Part shown: positions 39,996 through 48,839 of the stretch, one piece after another
Numbering within the stretch: position 1 is the stretch's first letter
Layout of the letters: every line of letters begins with the position of its first letter
NCBI RefSeq assembly: GCF_015207655.1
Contig: NZ_JADEWN010000015.1
Location: 19,768 to 83,767, forward strand
DNA length: 64,000 bases
Origin: Gloeocapsopsis crepidinum LEGE 06123
Lineage (GTDB): Bacteria; Cyanobacteriota; Cyanobacteriia; Cyanobacteriales; Chroococcidiopsidaceae
Direction: 5' to 3'
Notes under the pieces: model-generated
Told to the model about the DNA's origin: nothing
Databases searched by the model: none
What the model saw: only the letters and a program-made list of their open reading frames with translations
Made by a program: the position numbers and the translations under genes

Positions 39996-40202
39996 TTGAG
40001 ATGCGGTTGCTTGAAATTAGGCACGATAGCTGCCGTTCTTTCTGAGGCAATAAATTCAGATAAAGGTAATAGGTACTGTGAGTAGGGGTGTTTAAATACA
40101 CTCCTTTTAATAGTAAATTTACGGAGGAAAACGTTACATGACTTATACCGTAACAGGCTGAGGATTATCCTGTTGGTTGTGTTATAGCATGCGAGAGTCA
40201 AT

Positions 40203-40408
40203 TTATATACTTAACGCCTGAGCAACGCGCCGACCGTAATCGACATCAGCTCGGAAAAAGTGGCACAGTTGCCGTATTTAAATATCTTGTCTTGTGCTCC
40301 ACTTAGCGCCCCAGCGATCGCTTGTGCTGTACGGTTTTCTTCTTCAGAAAAGATGCGCCAGAGATTACCTGCTTGAGTATAGTCATCTTGTGAGATTACG
40401 AACACTCA
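40203..40408 (-). pseudogene. Catalase C-terminal remnant, frameshifted
   Basis: On the minus strand, residues ISQDDYTQAGNLWRIFSEEENRTAQAIAGALSGA match the C-terminal end of haem catalases (DDFTQAGNFYR...NNIAGALSG). After a frame change near 40260 the next frame reads HFFRADVDYGRRVAQALSI to a stop at 40203, matching the usual catalase ending HFFKADPEYGxxVAxALG. Nothing catalase-like is found upstream (40409-40646), so the haem-binding and catalytic parts are gone. Only about 65 residues of a ~480-residue enzyme remain. Confidence 0.75.
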
Positions 40409-40646
40409 TGCCAACGCTGAGGTAAATTGATTTTAGTCATAACGACTATAACTTGACAGGGAAGTTGGAAAATGTTTTTCCATTTGTGGCGTAATCATAG
40501 TGATGCCAATACGAGTGCAAATAAATTCGCTGCTATACAAACAAAGTTTACGTAAGTAAAAAAACTGATATAAATTCTATTTAACTGCATAAAATTACAC
40601 TTCGCTTAATAGCTCCGAAGGGAGTCGAAGGGCATCTTGTTTGATA
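40409..40646. other. Spacer upstream of catalase remnant
   Basis: AT-rich, no gene. Near 40608-40634 is CTCCGAAGGGAGTCGAAGGG, a small inverted-repeat-like string next to the stop of the CNNM/CorC gene. The bulk of a former catalase gene would have been here and is deleted. Confidence 0.3.
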
Positions 40647-42053
40647 TTACTCTTGATGTTCGTTAGTGAATGTTGGCTGAAGACGGCGAATGCGGATGTG
40701 TTGTAAACGCGGTCCTTGGGCTAATGTTACTGTAAATTCTAAGTTTTGGTAGTGTAAAGTTTCCCCGATCGCCGGAACTTTTTGAAGTTGGTAAAGCAGG
40801 AAACCACCTAGTGTTTGATAGTCATCGCGTAGCGGTAGATCTAATTTTAGTAACTCATTTAGTTCTTCAAGATTCATCTGTGCTTGCACAAGAAAAGTTT
40901 GTTCGTCCAAGTTTTGCACGAGTAACTCATCTGTAGTTGCGAGTTCGCTTGTATTACCAATGATTTGAGCAACTAGATCTTGAATTGTAATCAAGCCGAC
41001 AGTACCACCAAATTCATTGACAACAATTACTATTGGTAGGTGCGATCGCTGCATCAGTGGTAGCAATTCACTTAAAGGCATGTATTCAGGAACAAACCTT
41101 GCTGGGTGAAGCCAAGGATTAATTTTTGTGTCTAACGATAACTTGCCCAAAACTAAAGGCTTTGCAAGTTCCTTAAAATGAACAATCCCCCGCACATCAT
41201 CCAAAGACTTACCAATAATTGGATAACGAGAGTGTCCAGTTGTCGCCATTTCTTTAAGTAAGGTTTGAAACGTTGCGTCCTCTGGTAAAGCAACAATTCC
41301 AGTGCGTGGTACCATAATTTCTTCTGCGGTAACATCGCCAAATTCAAAAATATTATTGAGTAGCTCGCGTTCTTCGGCTTCTAACCCCGTTGATTCTCGT
41401 TCGGTCGCGATGATTAATTGTAACTCTTCGGAAGTTACTGGAGGAAGCCAAGCTTGACCTGTATATTGAATTCCGACAACTCGCAGCAGCAAGCGTGTAG
41501 ATTGATTCAAAATCCAGATAAAGGGAGTAAAAAAACGCGCGATCGCTTTAACCGGTAGCGCCAACAACCTTGCCAAGCGTTCAGAGTAAAGTAATGCGAC
41601 TGACTTAGGACACAGTTCTCCCAAAACAATTTGGAGATATGCTACCAAAAAAAAAGCTAAGGGAATTGATAGCGAGTGCGCCACTCTGATCCGCATAACA
41701 TCAGATAAGGGTAACTGTGTCAGCCCAGTAGCAACGAGTACAGCCATAGTACTTTCTCCAATCCAGCCAAGCGCCAAACTCGATAAAGTAATTCCTAATT
41801 GAGTTGTAGATAGTAAGCGATCAATACTATGTTGCAGGGCTTGAAGTGTAATAGCAGGAGCATCTCCAGCTTCGACTAATTGGTGAATGCGCGATCGCCG
41901 TACAGACACCATAGAAAACTCGGCTGTCACAAAAAAGGCATTAATTGCAATGAGCAATAACACCGACAGTAGACGTAACCAAATGTCTGAGATAAACAAC
42001 GGTGATACAGCCAACAGCGGAACAATACAGAAAACTATCGGCAAGTGAGACAT
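40647..42053 (-). CDS. CNNM/CorC (hemolysin-like) membrane transporter
   Basis: 468 residues. A DUF21/CNNM transmembrane domain fills residues ~15-205 (LLIAINAFFVTAEFSMVSVRRSRI at the front; TTQLGITLSSLALGWIGEST), followed by a CBS-domain pair (EIMVPRTGIVALPEDATFQTLLKEM ... GLITIQDLVAQIIG) and a C-terminal CorC_HlyC domain (FLVQAQMNLEELNELLKLDLPL). Members act in magnesium or other divalent cation efflux or homeostasis; older hemolysin naming is not supported. Expected in the plasma membrane with CBS domains in the cytoplasm. Confidence 0.92.
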   Translation of the reverse strand: MSHLPIVFCIVPLLAVSPLFISDIWLRLLSVLLLIAINAFFVTAEFSMVSVRRSRIHQLVEAGDAPAITLQALQHSIDRLLSTTQLGITLSSLALGWIGESTMAVLVATGLTQLPLSDVMRIRVAHSLSIPLAFFLVAYLQIVLGELCPKSVALLYSERLARLLALPVKAIARFFTPFIWILNQSTRLLLRVVGIQYTGQAWLPPVTSEELQLIIATERESTGLEAEERELLNNIFEFGDVTAEEIMVPRTGIVALPEDATFQTLLKEMATTGHSRYPIIGKSLDDVRGIVHFKELAKPLVLGKLSLDTKINPWLHPARFVPEYMPLSELLPLMQRSHLPIVIVVNEFGGTVGLITIQDLVAQIIGNTSELATTDELLVQNLDEQTFLVQAQMNLEELNELLKLDLPLRDDYQTLGGFLLYQLQKVPAIGETLHYQNLEFTVTLAQGPRLQHIRIRRLQPTFTNEHQE

Positions 42054-42109
42054 CAGTTTGATTCCAGATGATCGCGGTCTACCTTGCTCGAATTAAGATA
42101 CTACACTAC

Positions 42110-42793
42110 CTAAATTTTGACAGGAATTTCAGACACTTGCAGTTTAAGTTGCTGCTCCGGATAATCTGTCAATCGTAAAGACAGTTTTTCAACATCATCT
42201 AGAGCAGTTGAGGGAATACTGAGAATGCCAGAAATTGGTTTACCATCTGGCGGTAACTTCTCCGGTAAACCTTCAGCATTTGCAATTAAAGGGCGTCCGT
42301 GGTTATCAGTGACATCCATAAAACTATATAAAAAGCGCACTGTGCGATCGCTTTCATTTTTGAGATTCAATCTAAGCTGCAAAGTTCCGCCAGAATATTG
42401 CGCTGAGACCACCTCTAGCATGACACCGCGATCGCGATTGACTAAAGGAAATCCAGGTTGATTTGCGGCTACTACTAACTGTGCTTTTGGTTTGGCACTA
42501 GACTGAGTATCATTTTTTTGTGGCTGTGGTTCGGGCTTGGCATTTTTGCCTTTTCCTTCTATTCTTGCCCGAACATTGGTGAGAATATCTTGCTCTTTCA
42601 ACATTACTACTGCCCGTTGTTGCGAGCCTCCTGAAGGAGCTTTAGCTTTACTTGTGGGGCGAGTATCGGGTTGTGTCACGCTTTCAAGTGCTTCGCTACC
42701 GATGGTAAACCCCCATACTGCACTGACGTAACCTGCTACTGCCATGAGAACTAATAAGAGCAAACTGAGCGCTACAGTAGAATTTATTTTCAT
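42110..42793 (-). CDS. Single-anchor exported protein, unknown
   Basis: Not recognised. 227 residues: N-terminal signal anchor (TVALSLLLLVLMAVAGYVSAVWGF), a hydrophilic low-complexity linker (residues ~35-100), then a beta-rich domain of ~120 residues beginning RDRGVMLEVVSAQYSGGTLQLRLNLKNESDRTVRFLYSF and ending LQVSEIPVKI. The domain has the look of an immunoglobulin-like extracytoplasmic fold. Located 57 nt upstream of the CNNM/CorC gene on the same strand, so possibly co-transcribed. Confidence 0.6.
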   Translation of the reverse strand: MKINSTVALSLLLLVLMAVAGYVSAVWGFTIGSEALESVTQPDTRPTSKAKAPSGGSQQRAVVMLKEQDILTNVRARIEGKGKNAKPEPQPQKNDTQSSAKPKAQLVVAANQPGFPLVNRDRGVMLEVVSAQYSGGTLQLRLNLKNESDRTVRFLYSFMDVTDNHGRPLIANAEGLPEKLPPDGKPISGILSIPSTALDDVEKLSLRLTDYPEQQLKLQVSEIPVKI

Positions 42794-42980
42794 TGGTTAT
42801 TTAATATACAAGTTGCTGCTCAACACATTGTTTGCTGTGTCTATTTAATTATCTTATTATTAGAACCATAGCATTGAGCAATGACTAAACTGCATTGCAT
42901 GAGCAATAATAGTATAAAGATGATATGCTAATATGTCAGCTACAACAAGCCATTTGAGTAGTTGATTGTGCAAAAAATTA

Positions 42981-43053
42981 CGGCAGTTGGCCGAGCGGTT
43001 GAGGCAGCGAACTCATAATTCGCCTTAGGCAGGTTCAACTCCTGCACTGCCGA
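42981..43053 (+). tRNA. tRNA with CAT anticodon, probably tRNA-Ile2
   Basis: 73 nt. Acceptor arms CGGCAGT and ACTGCCG pair perfectly (7 bp), discriminator A at 43053, D-arm GCCGAGCGGTTGAGGC, anticodon stem GCGAA/TTCGC with loop CTCATAA (anticodon 43014-43016), T-stem GCAGG/CCTGC with loop TTCAACT. The pattern around the anticodon matches plastid trnI-CAU rather than elongator or initiator tRNA-Met (C1-A72 mismatch absent), so C34 is probably converted to lysidine by TilS and reads AUA isoleucine codons. CCA not encoded. Confidence 0.8.
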
Positions 43054-43074
43054 TTTTAATATTTTTAAAAACTT

Positions 43075-43617
43075 CTACTCGAAGGGGACAATTTCAGGAG
43101 TCTCCGTTTCGCTTTCAAAATCATTTTCTATAGGGCTGTCTTCAGTTGGTTCCGCATCGGATGGAACATCAATGTCGTTTTGCTCCAAGTTTTCTACATC
43201 ATCTGTATCGGGCGAAATATTATTTTCATCTTGAGTAGTGACATCTGCGGGCGGCTGTAAAAAAAGTGACGAGTCGTAAGGATTTTGTAAATCAGGGGTA
43301 CGAATAGTTGTGCTACCTGCCTGTTGTTGAAGTGTATCTTGGTACAAAATGTTAATTAGCCGAGCGTCACGAGCGTATTCGTTTTCAGGAAAACTATTGC
43401 GAGTCAAAGAACCAATGCCAAAAAATGTGCTAAGTTGCCGCAGTAAAGTGCGATCGCGATAGAAGTCAGGCGCATTTGTAAAAAAAGCTCTGTAATATGC
43501 CTGTGGTAAAGTGTCGCTGCTTGTCGGTTCTAGAGGCGGAGGAGTTTGGGCGATCGCCGTAGTAGGAACAGCAAGAATTATTAAACTACTCAACAAGTAT
43601 TTGTACGAGAAACGCAT
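43075..43617 (-). CDS. Exported protein with acidic tail, unknown
   Basis: Not recognised. 180 residues with a good Sec signal peptide (MRFSYKYLLSSLIILAVPTTAIAQ, cleavage after AIA-Q). A central ~80-residue region (LPQAYYRAFFTNAPDFYRDRTLLRQLSTFFGIG) is followed by a highly acidic, Asn/Asp/Glu-rich C-terminus of ~55 residues. Likely periplasmic or secreted. Divergent from pyrE. Confidence 0.6.
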   Translation of the reverse strand: MRFSYKYLLSSLIILAVPTTAIAQTPPPLEPTSSDTLPQAYYRAFFTNAPDFYRDRTLLRQLSTFFGIGSLTRNSFPENEYARDARLINILYQDTLQQQAGSTTIRTPDLQNPYDSSLFLQPPADVTTQDENNISPDTDDVENLEQNDIDVPSDAEPTEDSPIENDFESETETPEIVPFE

Positions 43618-43712
43618 GAGCTAACCTCACTTTCTAACGCAGTCTTCATTTATGCTGGAATTTAAACTCTTTTTAGCTTAACTTTTGCTTAGCTACCACC
43701 GTTGACACACTG

Positions 43713-44345
43713 ATGATTGATCAAACCGCGTCGCAGCCAGCATCTGATAATTGGGCAACTACTACTAGTTTGTCTATTCTTCGCCAGCAACTACTAGATT
43801 TGTTTTGTCGGCTAGCTTATCGCGAAGGAGATTTTGTGCTTTCTTCTGGGCAACACAGTTCCTACTACATTAATGGTAAGGAAGTCACGTTACATCCCCA
43901 AGGAGCATTAGCCATTGGGCGGATCATTCTTTCTCTACTACCAACTGATACTCAGGCTGTATCAGGTTTAACTTTAGGTGCCGATCCGATTGTTACAGCA
44001 GTCAGTGTTGTTTCTGCATATGAAAATCGCCCCATACCAGCGTTGATTGTCCGCAAAGAAGCGAAGGGACATGGCACAAGAGCATATATTGAAGGTCCCA
44101 ATTTGCCAGAAAATGCGAGTGTGGTGGTGTTAGAAGATGTAGTGACAACAGGAGGGTCGGCATTAAAAGCCGCAGAAAGGCTCAAAGCGGCGGGCTACAA
44201 CGTTAATTATGTTATTTCCTTAGTCGATCGCTTACAAGGAGGTGCTGAGTTATATGCATCGGCTGGGTTGCAATTTCAATCGGTGTTTACAATTGAAGAT
44301 CTGCAGAAACATTTCCGACAACTGGGAACTAGTTCCAATTCCTAG
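43713..44345 (+). CDS. pyrE: Orotate phosphoribosyltransferase
   Basis: Makes orotidine 5'-monophosphate from orotate and PRPP in pyrimidine synthesis. 210 residues with YREGDFVLSSGQHSSYYINGKEVTL, the lysine-rich loop IVRKEAKGHGTRAYIEG that contacts PRPP, and the PRPP motif VVVLEDVVTTGGSALKAAERLK. No decarboxylase domain is fused. It converges on thiC with a 15-nt gap. Confidence 0.95.
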   Translation: MIDQTASQPASDNWATTTSLSILRQQLLDLFCRLAYREGDFVLSSGQHSSYYINGKEVTLHPQGALAIGRIILSLLPTDTQAVSGLTLGADPIVTAVSVVSAYENRPIPALIVRKEAKGHGTRAYIEGPNLPENASVVVLEDVVTTGGSALKAAERLKAAGYNVNYVISLVDRLQGGAELYASAGLQFQSVFTIEDLQKHFRQLGTSSNS

Positions 44346-44360
44346 CCCCCAGTCTCTAGT

Positions 44361-45740
<1,380 letters not shown>

Positions 45741-45755
45741 TTAGTTCCTCTAGTA

Positions 45756-45836
45756 ACAGCTTCCCTCCGCCGGTATGAGCCGGTCTCAGGTTCTCAGGGT
45801 TTGATCTCAGCCTGGACATCCAGACACCCCTAGCTT
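45756..45836 (-). promoter_or_regulatory. TPP (THI-element) riboswitch
   Basis: In the 5' leader of thiC, read on the minus strand: GGGGTG with a small P3 hairpin (TCTGGATGTCCAGG), the conserved CTGAGAT, ACCCTGAGAACCTGA, a P4 hairpin with ACCGG and CCGG arms, and the closing GGAGGGAAGCT. All consensus blocks of the thiamin pyrophosphate riboswitch are present in order. It ends about 20 nt before the start codon, consistent with control of translation initiation by ribosome-site masking. Confidence 0.93.
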
Positions 45837-46008
45837 GATTGATGATTGTAGCACTTCAATTCGCAGCGCAGGCAATTAGGGAAATAATTCTTGATTTAGA
45901 CTTGTAATAATTGTGAGCCGTGACGTAATAGATGTAACTATTCTAAGTTTTACTAGCTGTATTATGTACTTATGTAAGTTGCTAATCAAATAGTTAGAAT
46001 TTATATTT

Positions 46009-48807
46009 TCAATTTAAAATATGCTGTAAAGTTTGGAGTAATTCTTGTTCATTAAAAGGTTTAGAAAAATAAGCTGCTGCACCTAAATTCGTTGCAAGTT
46101 GCCGCTCTCGCTGTCCTTGACGAGAAGTTAATATAATGAAGGGTAGTTGTTTGAGATTAGCAATTGATTTAACTTGTGCTAATAAACTGTAACCATCAAG
46201 GCGAGGCATATCAACATCAGAAATCACAGCTTTTACTGGTAAGCCACTAAAAAGTTTTTCAATTGCATCTTGACCATCAATAGCTTCTTCAACACGATAC
46301 CCAGCTTTTTCTAAAGCTAAACTTAAAAAACGACGTACATTAATTGAGTCGTCTACTACTAAAACTGTATCTTTGTTACTTTGAAATTGAGTATTAGCTA
46401 ATGTCTCTGTTTGTACTAATGCCGATTGCTGACTACTTGCAATCCACTGTAGTAAAGCAGATGGATTGACTAACGGAACAACTCGACCATCACCCAAAAT
46501 GGTACAGCTAGAAAATCCAGGGGGCATAGCGATCGCACCTTCTACTTGACGAATGGCGACTTCTTGTTCGCCCCAGCAGCGATCTACTTGAACAGCTACT
46601 AATTCATGACCTTGGACAACTTTTAGCACTGTTGGAACGCCCATAGTAGCTACTGTTGCTGCGTCTGACTTTTTGTATGCACCACGAAATGTTAGCCATT
46701 GTCCTAAGCGAATTAGAGGTATTATGTTTTCTTCCCAACTGAATTTTTCCTTACCCTCAATTGTAGTAATATGTTCAGAATTAAGTAAGCGCATTTCCTC
46801 AATCGTATCTGTAGGAAATGCCATGAGCATACTATTACTTTCCACCAAAATAACTTTAGCAATAGAGAGGGTTATAGGTACATTGAGATGAAAAGTTGTA
46901 CCGCTACCTAACTGCGTATCTACTTTAATATCACCACGAATTTTTCTTAAGTTAGTGCAGACAATATCAAGTCCTACGCCTCTACCAGATAAGTTTGATA
47001 CCTGCTTAGCGGTGCTAAAACCTGGTTCAAAAATGAGTGATAAAAGTTCTTGTTCGCTAGCCTTGGCTAGGGCTGGTGCATTTAAACCTAACTGCTGTGC
47101 TTTAGCACGAATTTTATTCAAATCAATACCTTGACCATCATCACTAACACTGATGAAAGTTTGATTTCCGCGTGTGGTGGCTTTGATCTCAATTGTGCCT
47201 TGTTCTGGCTTATCATGCGATCGCCGTGTGTGCAGATCTTCAATTCCGTGATCAAAGGCATTACGTAAAAGATGTGTCAAAGGATCATTTAATGCTTCTA
47301 AAATATTCCGTTCAATTAAAGTTTCACCACCTTGGATTTTTAATTCAACTTTTTTGTTGTACTGCAATGAAAGCTCGCGTAAAAATCTGGGAAAGCGATC
47401 GAGTAAATCTGATAACGGACGCATTCGCACTTGTGTTAAGTTGGTTTGCATCTGTTTTGCTGTGCGATTGAGTTCTCCCACAGTTTGTGCAGTGTCTTCA
47501 ATACTAATACTAATGTCATTAGCAACTTCTTGAATACGGAAAATACTTTCCATAACCTCATCAGTTAAAGCTCGCAGATCGTGGCTTTCATCGGTAAATC
47601 GGTTAGCAAAGTTATTTTCTTCTATAATGTTATTAAACGTATGAGCTTTATTGCCATGCGAGTAGTGATTTTCATAGGCTGTCAACAAGCGAGTATCAAA
47701 ATTTTTGAGAGTGTGAACTCGACCATCTAAAATTTTGACTAAGTTTCTGAGACGATCTATATATAAATTGATACCATTTCGCTCAATTGTGAGTTCTCCA
47801 AATAAGTCATTTAGTTGTTCGAGAAGATCAACAGAAACACGAACTGTTTTATCTTGTTCAATTGAATTTAAAGTTGATTCTGAAGCGAGATGAAGAGATT
47901 TTTTTTCTGTGGTTTGTGAGTATTGTTGCGGATCAATTGGCGCTAAAGTTGGATTGAATTCTAGTTGAGAGTTGTCCTCAGTTAATTCTGGTGAAAGCAA
48001 ATCGAGAAGAGCTTCAATTTCGGCTTGTGCTGTTGCTAATGAGTCGCTCTGATTAATATTAGTAGGAATTGTTGATGGTACGCCTTGGTTCAACAATATT
48101 GCTGCTTGCGATCGCCGCCATTCTTGTAATGCTAAACTAGCAATTTCTACAACACGTTCTGGAAATTCTGCTAAATTTTGACTAATTGATTCACACAAGC
48201 TTTGAAACGCTGGAATTTGAAACATTTGCCCTAAACTGGCAAAATCCTGAGCGATCGCCGTTGTTTCTTCTAATAATCCAGGATGTTGTGGATCTGCTAA
48301 AATATTCTCTAGCCGCTGCAGATATTCTTCTACTTCGGTTTCAAAGACTAAGGTTTGCATTTGCCTATCTTCAGGCAACATCAACTCAGGACTATCAATA
48401 GATGAAGCATTTCCTAGGCGTTGCTGTAGTTGAGAAAAAATCGGTGTAACGTGATTTTCTTGCCACCGTTCATCAATAGATTTGCCTTGATGATAAATTG
48501 CGATCGCTTGTCTTAAGCAACCTACGCTTGCTAGTAGTAAACTTTCTAACTCTGCGTCAAGCGATAGTTGCTGTGTTTTTAAGACTTTAAAAAAATCTTC
48601 TAAACGATGAGCCAGATCGCTTAATACAGGAAATCCCATCATCGCCGCACCACCTTTAATGGAATGTGCAGCACGTAGTACTGCATCCATTTGTTGGCGA
48701 TCTTGCTGTGCTGTTGCAACCATAACTCCGGTTTCAATCGCATTTAAATAGTCTTGAGCTTCCTCAAGAAATGAAAGCCGGATTTCTAGTTCTTTGTCCT
48801 TTACCAT
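46009..48807 (-). CDS. pixL: CheA-type hybrid histidine kinase of phototaxis operon
   Basis: 932 residues. N-terminal Hpt domain with the phospho-accepting His48 in AAHSIKGGAAMMGF; a second, degenerate Hpt-like segment near residues 150-230 lacks the HxxKG motif. Then the CheA dimerisation region, the HATPase with LLRNAFDHGIEDLHTRR, VSDDGQGIDLNKI and GRGVGLDIV, a CheW-like regulatory domain, and a C-terminal receiver with VVDDSINVRRFL and ISDVDMPRLDGY. Last gene of the operon. It takes signals from PixJ through PixI and phosphorylates PixG/PixH receivers, driving pilus-based movement. Confidence 0.9.
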   Translation of the reverse strand: MVKDKELEIRLSFLEEAQDYLNAIETGVMVATAQQDRQQMDAVLRAAHSIKGGAAMMGFPVLSDLAHRLEDFFKVLKTQQLSLDAELESLLLASVGCLRQAIAIYHQGKSIDERWQENHVTPIFSQLQQRLGNASSIDSPELMLPEDRQMQTLVFETEVEEYLQRLENILADPQHPGLLEETTAIAQDFASLGQMFQIPAFQSLCESISQNLAEFPERVVEIASLALQEWRRSQAAILLNQGVPSTIPTNINQSDSLATAQAEIEALLDLLSPELTEDNSQLEFNPTLAPIDPQQYSQTTEKKSLHLASESTLNSIEQDKTVRVSVDLLEQLNDLFGELTIERNGINLYIDRLRNLVKILDGRVHTLKNFDTRLLTAYENHYSHGNKAHTFNNIIEENNFANRFTDESHDLRALTDEVMESIFRIQEVANDISISIEDTAQTVGELNRTAKQMQTNLTQVRMRPLSDLLDRFPRFLRELSLQYNKKVELKIQGGETLIERNILEALNDPLTHLLRNAFDHGIEDLHTRRSHDKPEQGTIEIKATTRGNQTFISVSDDGQGIDLNKIRAKAQQLGLNAPALAKASEQELLSLIFEPGFSTAKQVSNLSGRGVGLDIVCTNLRKIRGDIKVDTQLGSGTTFHLNVPITLSIAKVILVESNSMLMAFPTDTIEEMRLLNSEHITTIEGKEKFSWEENIIPLIRLGQWLTFRGAYKKSDAATVATMGVPTVLKVVQGHELVAVQVDRCWGEQEVAIRQVEGAIAMPPGFSSCTILGDGRVVPLVNPSALLQWIASSQQSALVQTETLANTQFQSNKDTVLVVDDSINVRRFLSLALEKAGYRVEEAIDGQDAIEKLFSGLPVKAVISDVDMPRLDGYSLLAQVKSIANLKQLPFIILTSRQGQRERQLATNLGAAAYFSKPFNEQELLQTLQHILN

Positions 48808-48839
48808 GTGATTAACATTGCTGAAAATAAAATGAAAGT

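Noticed and set aside
39992..40201. Minus-strand open frame of 69 codons between msrA and the catalase remnant
   Set aside because: Does not resemble catalase or any family I recognise, and has no start signal.
42981..43053. Initiator tRNA-fMet
   Set aside because: The first base pair is C-G rather than the C1-A72 mismatch, and the anticodon stem lacks the three G-C pairs of initiators.
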